5,545 nt of DNA, from assembly GCA_003661775.1 (NCBI GenBank), contig QMWT01000068.1:1-5545 (forward strand). The letters are read 5' to 3'. Within the stretch, counting starts at the first letter, position 1, and every line of letters starts with the position of its first letter. The DNA is from Thermoprotei archaeon (GTDB lineage Archaea > Thermoproteota > Thermoprotei_A > Sulfolobales > Ignisphaeraceae). A program made the translations under genes and the position numbers. Under the pieces are notes generated by a model. The model was not told where the DNA came from and made no database searches. It was given only the letters and a program-made list of their open reading frames with translations. Positions 1 to 5,545 of the stretch are shown here, piece after piece.

Positions 1-1
1 C

Positions 2-835
2 TATTATATTAACATCACCTAATCTAAAAGCTCTCTCTGGCAATCCGACAGAAATCGCATTAAACCACTTTAAATCGTATTTGCTGTTAATTGCAATCCT
101 TAACGGTATCGGATACCGTTCTTCAAACCAATTCGTGTAAACCATGTGAATAGGCTCATTCGGTTGAATAATACCGTAATGTCCCTTTCTCTTACGAGTA
201 TGCTTTTCTCTTCTTCCCTTTCGTCTCATAATCTTCGCTAAATACTCTAAAAGGTGATATGTCGGATCTGATCTCGGAATTATTTTACTCATCAATCCTT
301 CGGGAGTATTTACAGCTATAACGTAAAAATCAGCTGGTAAACCTTCTAAAACCCTTGCAGTCTTTGGCGTTATACGAATAGCACATGCAGTTGAATGTAT
401 ATCTTCGGAATTGAACGGAGCGTAGTAGAATGAACCGACATCACGAATCTTATCGGGATTTGGTTCAGTTGGCGGTATTCCGTTAAATCCATTACGTGAA
501 TACTCTGCTAAGGTTAAAATAAGATCATCAAGCTCTACACCGTATTTGTCAATTAATGCTTTCTCGATATTAGCGTTACGTAATGCATCATCCGTATATA
601 CAGCATAAACCGTTAATTGTCTTTTCTTCAATACTTCGAGTAATTCTTTCGATCTTTCACGTATAGCTTTACGCTTAGCTTCTTCCATTTTCTCATGTAT
701 CCTTGATAAATACCTCATTCTTTCCATTGCTACGTTATGAAACGCTTGCATAAATTGTTGAGTAACGAGCTTAACGTAATTAGCCCTTAAACGCTTATCC
801 GATCTTACCCTTTCACTATGTCTATGCCTTGCCAT
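2..835 (-). CDS. Unrecognised basic protein, 3' end beyond the window
   Basis: An open frame of 278 codons runs from the ATG at 835 to the window edge without a stop, so the C-terminus is missing. It starts MARHRHSERVRSDKRLRANY. Residues 1-72 form a strongly charged helical region with many Arg and Lys. Residues about 73-200 look like a mixed alpha/beta domain (LTVYAVYTDDALRN; DFYVIAVNTPEG). Residues 203-219 are a dense basic cluster with 11 Lys/Arg in 16 positions, followed by another probable folded segment (IHMVYTNWFEERYP). The charge suggests contact with nucleic acid or an acidic partner, but no nuclease, helicase or zinc-finger motif was found. It begins 2 bases after the preceding stop with no Shine-Dalgarno site, implying stop-restart translation. 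Function unknown; a particle or packaging-associated role is a guess from context. Confidence 0.85.
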   Translation of the reverse strand, partial: MARHRHSERVRSDKRLRANYVKLVTQQFMQAFHNVAMERMRYLSRIHEKMEEAKRKAIRERSKELLEVLKKRQLTVYAVYTDDALRNANIEKALIDKYGVELDDLILTLAEYSRNGFNGIPPTEPNPDKIRDVGSFYYAPFNSEDIHSTACAIRITPKTARVLEGLPADFYVIAVNTPEGLMSKIIPRSDPTYHLLEYLAKIMRRKGRREKHTRKRKGHYGIIQPNEPIHMVYTNWFEERYPIPLRIAINSKYDLKWFNAISVGLPERAFRLGDVNII

Positions 836-837
836 AG

Positions 838-1998
838 TTAGCTATAATCAAATCCGCAACCTCTATAAGCTCTGATACGTTCATATATCTCCGCAATCTT
901 TGATTTAATGTCAGATGGTATAGTCAATCCGTTAATCGCTGATACTTCATTATTAATCAATGTATTAATATTACTCTCATATAAGTTCAAGTAATTAATT
1001 ACTAACGTTACGCAATCGTTCAATACGTTATCGAGATTGCTGAAATAATCGCTTATTAAGTTATCAACTTCCGTTTTAATCTGATTAAACGTATTTTGCA
1101 GAGCTTGAACGTCAGCGTAAATTTCCGCCAACATTGAAGCGTAAGTTTCATCATCCAAAAGCGGTGCTCCCGTTGTAGGGTCAGTTGTATTATGTCTTGA
1201 TTCTACAGCTTCTAAATCATCCAATCTTGCAGTTAAACGCTCCAAGATTACTGTTAATGCTGTATTAACGTAATTCTCCAATCTTTCGGTGAAATATTGA
1301 ACGTCAAAGATCAGATCGTTTATTACACTTGTTATATACTCTCCTAATGCCGTTAAATGTGCTGTAAGATACGTATTCTTGATTTGGATTGTGCTAATTA
1401 CGTTTTGATCTAACGGTGTGTATAATTGCGATAGACGGTTATAAGAGCCTTGAATTAATGCCTCTAAGATCGTATAAGGTAAAGCTGACGTAGGGGCTAA
1501 GATAGAAGTTGCGTATTTAGTTTCTACACGATCTAACCGCATTCCTAAGGCTTGTGCAACCGATAAGTCTGGCGGTAAACTTCCTTTCCATACGTTTAAT
1601 ATTGTTTGTAATGAAGCATTATAGTTGCTCTCTAATGCAGAGCTTAACCCTTCGCTTAGCATTTCGCTTATACATTCACTTCCGATCTCTTCACCAAGAT
1701 AAGCTGATGATTCAATAGTCTTTTGTAGTGTAGCGAAGAATATCTCCGAAATATGCTTAGGATGATACGGTAATGCTTTCGGTTTCGGTAGTGAAACAAG
1801 CAAATCGGGATTTTCGAATACGCTAAAGACATCCCTAAGCCATTTCTCTCCTACCGTTGCCTTAAGGATTTGCAACCTTAGATATCTACTCATAGCTTCC
1901 GTTACGTCTTTAGCACCTAAGAAATCAGCTATCTCTTCAAATATAACTGGTAATTTTTGGGTTTTCAATCCCGAACTAATTATACTTGCCAAACTCAT
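838..1998 (-). CDS. Unrecognised 386-residue helical protein with probable coiled-coil hairpin
   Basis: The start is chosen at the ATG at 1998 (MSLASIISSG) because GAGGTGAT lies 4 bases upstream. The sequence looks almost wholly alpha-helical. Residues about 1-195 contain several helices separated by Pro-rich turns (PKPKALPYHP near 71-80; LPPDL near 141). Residues about 200-268 and 284-356 are two long amphipathic helices with heptad-like Leu/Ile/Val spacing, split by a loop rich in Thr, Pro and Gly (about 270-282). This suggests a coiled-coil hairpin. The C-terminus ends in a short Arg-rich helix and CGFDYS. No signal peptide, membrane span or enzyme motif is visible. It could be a tail, baseplate or connector-type structural protein, or an internal particle protein; this is inference. 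It is too short for a typical tape-measure protein. Two bases separate its stop from the next start. Confidence 0.87.
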   Translation of the reverse strand: MSLASIISSGLKTQKLPVIFEEIADFLGAKDVTEAMSRYLRLQILKATVGEKWLRDVFSVFENPDLLVSLPKPKALPYHPKHISEIFFATLQKTIESSAYLGEEIGSECISEMLSEGLSSALESNYNASLQTILNVWKGSLPPDLSVAQALGMRLDRVETKYATSILAPTSALPYTILEALIQGSYNRLSQLYTPLDQNVISTIQIKNTYLTAHLTALGEYITSVINDLIFDVQYFTERLENYVNTALTVILERLTARLDDLEAVESRHNTTDPTTGAPLLDDETYASMLAEIYADVQALQNTFNQIKTEVDNLISDYFSNLDNVLNDCVTLVINYLNLYESNINTLINNEVSAINGLTIPSDIKSKIAEIYERIRAYRGCGFDYS

Positions 1999-2002
1999 AA
2001 CT

Positions 2003-2010
2003 ATCACCTC
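2003..2010 (-). promoter_or_regulatory. Shine-Dalgarno site overlapping the upstream stop codon
   Basis: The minus strand reads TGAGGTGATAGTTATG. The TGA stop of the 309-residue gene (2009-2011) supplies the first bases of GAGGTGAT, which ends 4 bases before the ATG at 1998. This sets the start there rather than at the in-frame TTG at 2040, which would add 14 residues, overlap the upstream gene and lack a binding site. Confidence 0.85.
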
Positions 2011-2938
2011 ACGGATAACTTTCTTCAACTGGTATCTCAATTCCTCTCAATCCTGTAAGCTCAGCTCCAATTATAACTAAATAATGCTTATTAGCTATAA
2101 ATGGAACTTCATATTTATCAATTAAAATATTACCGCTAACGCTTAAAGCGTTATAAACATGCAATATGAACATAGCGGTAGTTTTACGCTTATTATCGGG
2201 ATTACTTAGATCGCTAAGCGTTAATACAGGTTTAACATCCACACCTATAAGCACATCGTATTTACCAGTAGTTTCATTATAAAACCATCCTAATACTAAT
2301 GATTCAGTCTCTACAAGCTCTAATTTTAACTCTATCGCTCCCGATAATGTCGGATCTATCGTCTGGTAGAAGAATTGTAGAAGTTTAATGTCTTGTCCGA
2401 AATAATCTACTCCATAGTTTACCGTATGGTATTCTAACGGATTAACGGCGTCAGCGAAGTAATAAGCGAATAAACTATCCTCTTCATCGGGATCACGTGG
2501 CATATTCGCTTTATCCTCAGCTTTTATACGTATTACACATATACCTTTACGTAAATTAGCTGGAACTTCTTTCATGGCATTCATTAACTCATCTAACTCC
2601 GCTGACGTTAATTGAATTTGCGGAAATACGGGATTATCGTATGTGTTACCGTCTAATCCCGTCATATCTACGGTTTCATCCGCATAACTAAATTCTACAC
2701 CTTTTAACCCTATTGCGTTGGATTTAGACGTTAGATAACGCTCAAGCATTAAGCCAAAGGCTAATTCTTGAACTGCAATACCTATATTAGGTGTTATTTG
2801 GTTCATAGCGTTTTGAATGCGGTTTAATGCGTTATTGAATATGTTGTAGCGTCTGTTTATTGTTTCGGCGTAGAGATATTTTAATACATCTCTTTTCAAG
2901 CTATTTATCGCATTTTTAACATCTGAATACGTTACCAT
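2009..2938 (-). CDS. Unrecognised 309-residue protein, possible virion structural protein
   Basis: No family recognised. Residues 1-75 are largely helical and amphipathic, rich in Asn, Arg and Leu. The remainder looks mixed to beta-rich, with alternating segments such as KLELVETESLVLGWFYNETTG (split here by the Asn-Glu-Thr turn), IGVDVKPVLTLSD and HYLVIIGAELTG. An acidic loop (PRDPDEEDS) lies near 147-155. There is no signal peptide, membrane span or catalytic motif. The ATG at 2938 sits in ATGGTAA, overlapping the previous stop by 7 bases. No Shine-Dalgarno site precedes it, so translation probably depends on ribosomes finishing the fibre-like gene. Its TGA stop lies within the next gene's Shine-Dalgarno site. 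A helical N-terminus with a beta domain suits a particle component or fibre-attachment protein, but that is inference from context only. Confidence 0.85.
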   Translation of the reverse strand: MVTYSDVKNAINSLKRDVLKYLYAETINRRYNIFNNALNRIQNAMNQITPNIGIAVQELAFGLMLERYLTSKSNAIGLKGVEFSYADETVDMTGLDGNTYDNPVFPQIQLTSAELDELMNAMKEVPANLRKGICVIRIKAEDKANMPRDPDEEDSLFAYYFADAVNPLEYHTVNYGVDYFGQDIKLLQFFYQTIDPTLSGAIELKLELVETESLVLGWFYNETTGKYDVLIGVDVKPVLTLSDLSNPDNKRKTTAMFILHVYNALSVSGNILIDKYEVPFIANKHYLVIIGAELTGLRGIEIPVEESYP

Positions 2939-4098
2939 GTAGAATATAGAGATAATAAGTATTTATTAATTTTGACCGTAGCTAAATAATCTTCATCAAA
3001 GTATTCGCATGGATTACGTTTATTAACGCCATGTCCACTTGCAGTTACGATAAATCTACCATCACAATAAATATCATTCGTATAACTATGTTCTCCATGA
3101 TATATTTCACAAATATAATCGTTTCCTTCCTCTTTTATGATAATGTAAACGTCTTCGTAATCGTAATCGGGGTTAGGCTGTCCTTTCAAGTCTTCAAAGC
3201 CAAGCCAATAATATCCGTTGCATTTTTGCAATTTAACCCATTCTTCTTCGTTTCCGTAAATCCAAACACCCGTATCTCTTACGTATATTGCAAACATTGA
3301 ACGTATAACGTTTATATCGTTATCTAACTTCGGAACTGCTAATCTATCGCTTAAGCTTATAGTATCTTCCATAGTTTCTTTCTTACTACTTACAGCTAAG
3401 TTATCACCGACATTAAACGAATCTTCTAAACTCATTTCTTTAACGGATTTAGCTAATGCGTCATTTATGTTAAACGAGTCTTCTAAGCTAATAACTTTAG
3501 CTGATTTACTTAGAGAATCGCTTATTTGGAAGGAATCCTCTAGGGTTAAATGTAATCGCATATCTACCAATGTATCACCGATATTAAACGAATCTTCAGC
3601 ATTTATGGTTAATAAATTCTCAAAGGCTTTAACACAACCACTATATAACGTAAATTCATCCTCTACATTCAATAATGCTTCAGAAACGTAAGCTTTAACG
3701 CAACTACTAAACAAATAAAACCTATCTTCGAGACTCATCGGACTGTAAACGTTTACTAAGTTATCATTTAAATCAAACGAATCTTCAAGCTGTATTTTTG
3801 ATAATGTGCTTATTACATTACCACTTAGCTTAGTCTCATCCTCTAACAGTATTTTTAATAATGCATTAATCACATCATCGCTTAGATTTATAGAATCTTC
3901 AAATAATAATTCTTTAATCGCTTTAACCTCAGTAGCACTTAATTTTATTTCATCTTCATGTATAAACGGTTGGTAAACCTTTAATTCGTTAGCTAAAACT
4001 CTAAGAATATCCTCTAAGCTAAATGATTTAGTAGGTCTTGCCTTTCTAAATGCAAATCCTCTTTTCTTCAAGAAATAAAGAATTAACCACGTATCCAT
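2932..4098 (-). CDS. Fibre-like protein with twelve tandem 19/22-residue repeats and a Cys-rich C-terminal domain
   Basis: A 388-residue protein with three parts. Residues 1-27 are a short basic N-terminus (KKRGFAFRKARP) after seven hydrophobic residues, too short for a signal peptide. Residues 28-261 are twelve tandem repeats with consensus L-E-D-S-F-x-I/L-x-D-x-L-x(4)-K-x-x-S/T. Residues 262-388 form a separate globular-looking domain rich in Tyr, Trp, Asp and Glu, with cysteines at 293, 330, 345 and 364. The ED pairs start at 29, 48, 67, 86, 105, 124, 146, 168, 187, 206, 225 and 244. A repeat shaft with a distinct tip is typical of fibres and adhesins; a virion tail fibre or spike is inferred, and a beta-solenoid or intertwined oligomeric shaft is plausible. 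The start overlaps the upstream gene by 16 bases with no Shine-Dalgarno site, suggesting coupled translation. The gene ends 7 bases inside the next one. No named family recognised. Confidence 0.88.
   Translation of the reverse strand: MDTWLILYFLKKRGFAFRKARPTKSFSLEDILRVLANELKVYQPFIHEDEIKLSATEVKAIKELLFEDSINLSDDVINALLKILLEDETKLSGNVISTLSKIQLEDSFDLNDNLVNVYSPMSLEDRFYLFSSCVKAYVSEALLNVEDEFTLYSGCVKAFENLLTINAEDSFNIGDTLVDMRLHLTLEDSFQISDSLSKSAKVISLEDSFNINDALAKSVKEMSLEDSFNVGDNLAVSSKKETMEDTISLSDRLAVPKLDNDINVIRSMFAIYVRDTGVWIYGNEEEWVKLQKCNGYYWLGFEDLKGQPNPDYDYEDVYIIIKEEGNDYICEIYHGEHSYTNDIYCDGRFIVTASGHGVNKRNPCEYFDEDYLATVKINKYLLSLYSTW
3316..4017 (-). repeat. Coding tandem repeat, 12 units of 57 or 66 bases
   Basis: Codons 28-261 of the fibre-like gene. 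Ten units encode 19 residues (57 bases); units 6 and 7 encode 22 (66 bases). Units 8-11 are closest to consensus (three begin LEDSF, one AEDSF), while units 1-4 keep mainly the acidic ED pair and hydrophobic spacing. At DNA level, units 8 and 11 share a 25-base stretch with one mismatch. Confidence 0.92.
3601..3732 (-). repeat. Paired 22-residue variant repeat units, each with one cysteine
   Basis: Units 6 and 7 of the repeat array (residues 123-144 and 145-166). Both are three residues longer than the others and share a YLFSSCVKA / TLYSGCVKA core. Cysteines 133 and 155 replace the usual Leu, and Ser or Gly flank them where Asp is expected. They are the only cysteines in the array. Confidence 0.85.
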
Positions 4099-4463
4099 AG
4101 TTTAAAGTTAATAACAAGCATTGTCAATGCTTCTTTTGTCCAGTCTCCAGTAAATTTAAAGTATTTTCTCCACCATGTTCCGTATGGATTTTTGTGCATT
4201 ACGTATATTGTATCGAAATTATATTCATCGCTACTAAAATCTTTAATTGAGAATTCAAGGTAAGCGTCAGTTCCGTCATCCCCTACGGTTATTTGATCAC
4301 TTGCAACGCTAAACGCTTTGACTAACGATCCTTGATAATGTAGTTCTACTAAATTAACCTCTGCTACATCACTAAAATCATGAATCGCATAACCTAAGCT
4401 ATCGCTTAGACCTTTACACGGTGAATTTATACTTCCTTCCAAATTTATAACCTTCACCTTCAT
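4083..4463 (-). CDS. Small protein related to the C-terminal domain of the upstream adhesin-like protein
   Basis: A 126-residue protein with no recognised family. The ATG is fixed by a strong Shine-Dalgarno site 5 bases upstream. No signal peptide or membrane segment is visible; the alternating pattern and aromatic residues (TWWRKYFKF near 96-104) suggest a compact beta-rich fold. Residues 38-81 align without gaps to a 44-residue stretch near the end of the preceding protein. They share the Leu, Lys and Phe positions and the motif D-x-SSDEY (75-81), followed by a shared Asp at 84. Both then have an FT pair before a hydrophobic C-terminal strand. Overall identity is low (about 9 of 44), so the relationship rests on motif, length and adjacency. 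It may be a cap, adaptor or assembly partner of the fibre-like proteins (inference). Its 3' end overlaps the next gene by 16 bases. Confidence 0.85.
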   Translation of the reverse strand: MKVKVINLEGSINSPCKGLSDSLGYAIHDFSDVAEVNLVELHYQGSLVKAFSVASDQITVGDDGTDAYLEFSIKDFSSDEYNFDTIYVMHKNPYGTWWRKYFKFTGDWTKEALTMLVINFKLWIRG

Positions 4464-4468
4464 TTTAC

Positions 4469-4475
4469 ATCACCT
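4469..4475 (-). promoter_or_regulatory. Shine-Dalgarno site for the 126-residue protein gene
   Basis: The minus strand reads AAAAGGTGATGTAAAATG. AGGTGAT lies 5 bases before the ATG at 4463 and immediately follows the TAA stop (4477-4479) of the preceding gene. It matches the anti-SD at the 3' end of 16S rRNA (GATCACCT) and fixes the start. The ATG inside the motif (4468-4470) is followed at once by TAA, so it is not used. Confidence 0.85.
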
Positions 4476-4476
4476 T

Positions 4477-5545
4477 TTATAATATTTGTCCATCTAATTC
4501 ATCAACCGTATAAGGCAAGTATATTTCCCATCTCAAAGGTAAGGGTTCATCTGCCGTCTTTGTAAAGCTCTGAGTCTGAGTAAACGCTAAATAATTACCG
4601 TCGGGATGCGGAAACCATAGCTCTTGGTTATCTGTGGTGTATTCATCGCTTGATTCATCCATAAAGAGAAACATAACAATATAACGGTTATTTGCTTCAT
4701 CGTGTTTTACATGCTTAGCGGTAGCTTGAATGTCTTTTATTACGGTTGTTCCACTCTTAAGTCTGATTATCGGATAATTGTCGAGTATTTGAGCCTTCTT
4801 TCCAGCCAAGCAATTAGCTATCATTTTCTTTAAGTCTAAGGTCGGTGTTGCTATTGCTTTAACTACTGTAACGCTTGGCTCTGGTTCGGTGTATTTTCTA
4901 ACTCTTACCCAATCGTACAATGCCGTTCCATCTGCGTCATGTTTGTATATTCCAGCTTTATTTCCACTTGGCTCTGCCGTAAATGTATGTTCATGCGTTT
5001 TCGTTCCATCTACATAAACTATTGCTTTCATCTCAGCACTAATGTAGATTATTTTTACAATTCTCCAAACATCTCCCCAAGTTATGCCAGAACTTATATA
5101 AGATTTATCCGTTCCCCCATCTCCGGGCATTGAAGTATGTCTAAGTAGTTCATTGTAATTATTATTAAATCTAAAATAATATGCCAAATCTTCTGCTGTA
5201 TCTGAATGCCAGCACACACCAAAATCACTCCTCTCCCCGCTAACCGTCTCAGGCTTCATTCTAAACTCAATAATCAAATCTCTTTGTGTGTATGTTACTT
5301 GTTTGACTGCTTTGGTAAAGTTTTCGCTTGCACTTACTCTAACCGTTGAATCTCCCAAGAATTCTAAATTAATTCCACCTACATAATTCCAATCTCCTTC
5401 ATCCGTTTCAAAATCGTCGAATACATCAAATACTGCTTTTCCGTTTGATAAATCTTCCGTCCTATCGGGATTTACGTTTAAGTAAATCTTTTTTGTGCTA
5501 TTTGCTGGAATTGACGGAACTTTAACCCAAAATACCGCTATATTA
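4477..5545 (-). CDS. DUF2341 / ConA-like (laminin-G fold) surface-binding protein, 5'-truncated
   Basis: Partial gene: the frame is open to the window edge, so the real start lies beyond 5545. A TTG at 5358 is internal, because matching domain sequence continues 62 residues upstream of it. In-window residues 1-45 look like the end of a DUF2341 domain (FWVKVPSIPANSTKKIYL, then VFDVFDDFE). Residues about 45-220 resemble a concanavalin A/laminin-G-like beta-sandwich, ending in the typical YDWVRVRKY followed by a Pro/Glu linker. Such domains are common in archaeal surface and adhesion proteins and often bind carbohydrate; binding here is inferred. Residues about 230-355 form an extra C-terminal domain with SSDEYxxD (298-305) and a late FTxT segment, resembling the next gene's product. 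The stop is 13 bases before the next start. No membrane anchor is seen at the C-terminus, which favours a virion or released protein over a wall-anchored one. Domain call fairly sure; viral role inferred. Confidence 0.8.
   Translation of the reverse strand, partial: NIAVFWVKVPSIPANSTKKIYLNVNPDRTEDLSNGKAVFDVFDDFETDEGDWNYVGGINLEFLGDSTVRVSASENFTKAVKQVTYTQRDLIIEFRMKPETVSGERSDFGVCWHSDTAEDLAYYFRFNNNYNELLRHTSMPGDGGTDKSYISSGITWGDVWRIVKIIYISAEMKAIVYVDGTKTHEHTFTAEPSGNKAGIYKHDADGTALYDWVRVRKYTEPEPSVTVVKAIATPTLDLKKMIANCLAGKKAQILDNYPIIRLKSGTTVIKDIQATAKHVKHDEANNRYIVMFLFMDESSDEYTTDNQELWFPHPDGNYLAFTQTQSFTKTADEPLPLRWEIYLPYTVDELDGQIL

Noticed and set aside
1999..2040. TTG start giving a 14-residue longer form of the 386-residue protein
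   Set aside because: The downstream ATG at 1998 has an excellent Shine-Dalgarno site; the TTG lies inside the upstream gene and has none.
3031..3300. Plus-strand open frame of 89 codons
   Set aside because: Antisense to the C-terminal domain of the fibre-like gene; composition (runs of Ile, Phe, Val) is typical of an antisense shadow, and no other plus-strand gene supports it.
3467..3691. Plus-strand open frame of 74 codons
   Set aside because: Antisense to the tandem repeat array; its Asn-Glu-Ser-Ser pattern simply mirrors the repeats.
3316..4017. CRISPR-like array suggested by regularly spaced similar DNA
   Set aside because: The period is in codon register (57 or 66 bases), the similarity is at protein level, and there are no unique spacers between identical repeats.
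4066..4098. Signal peptide or membrane anchor at the fibre-like protein's N-terminus
   Set aside because: Only about seven hydrophobic residues precede a basic stretch; too short to cross a membrane and the charge order is wrong for a signal peptide.
4939..5133. Plus-strand open frame of 64 codons
   Set aside because: Antisense to the ConA-like domain, with no recognisable protein features.
5356..5358. TTG as the start of the adhesin-like gene
   Set aside because: The frame stays open upstream to 5545 and encodes clear DUF2341-type sequence, so this codon is an internal Leu.
1..5545. Apparent absence of GGCC sites, which might mean restriction avoidance
   Set aside because: I found none by eye, but only a few would be expected at this base composition and codon use, so the signal is weak without whole-genome counts.

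Overview
The window is AT-rich and appears to lie inside a single long operon on the minus strand. Six genes are transcribed from high to low coordinates. Both end genes run off the window: the first lacks its 5' end and the last lacks its 3' end. Neighbouring genes overlap or are separated by 13 bases at most, so there is no non-coding stretch, RNA gene, CRISPR array, transposase or terminator.

Likely source: a virus or provirus of an archaeon, probably a tailed or otherwise fibre-bearing one. This is inference. The support is (a) a DUF2341 plus concanavalin A/laminin-G-like surface protein of a type common in archaea; (b) GGTGAT-type Shine-Dalgarno sequences, which suit archaea but are not exclusive to them; (c) a following gene encoding a fibre-like protein with a strict 19-residue repeat; (d) tight one-strand packing of proteins with no visible signal peptides or membrane segments, as expected for virion structural genes; (e) the lack of recognisable cellular enzymes. 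No terminase, portal, capsid or tape-measure signature is visible, so the viral call is not proven.

Layout in transcription order: (1) 5545-4477, the C-terminal 355 residues of a DUF2341/ConA-like protein that probably binds glycan or host surface, with an extra C-terminal domain. (2) 4463-4083, a 126-residue protein that looks like a stand-alone relative of that C-terminal domain. (3) 4098-2932, a 388-residue fibre-like protein with twelve tandem repeats and a Cys-rich C-terminal domain. (4) 2938-2009, an unrecognised 309-residue protein with a helical N-terminus and a probably beta-rich remainder. (5) 1998-838, an unrecognised 386-residue helical protein with a probable long coiled-coil hairpin. 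(6) 835-2, an unrecognised basic protein of at least 278 residues.

Most economical reading (inference): genes 1-3 form an adhesion or receptor-binding module of a particle, and genes 4-6 supply structural or assembly parts joined to it. Genes 2 and 5 carry strong ribosome binding sites beside or within the preceding stop codon. Genes 3, 4 and 6 have none and start inside or 2 bases after the preceding gene, so they are probably translated by coupling.
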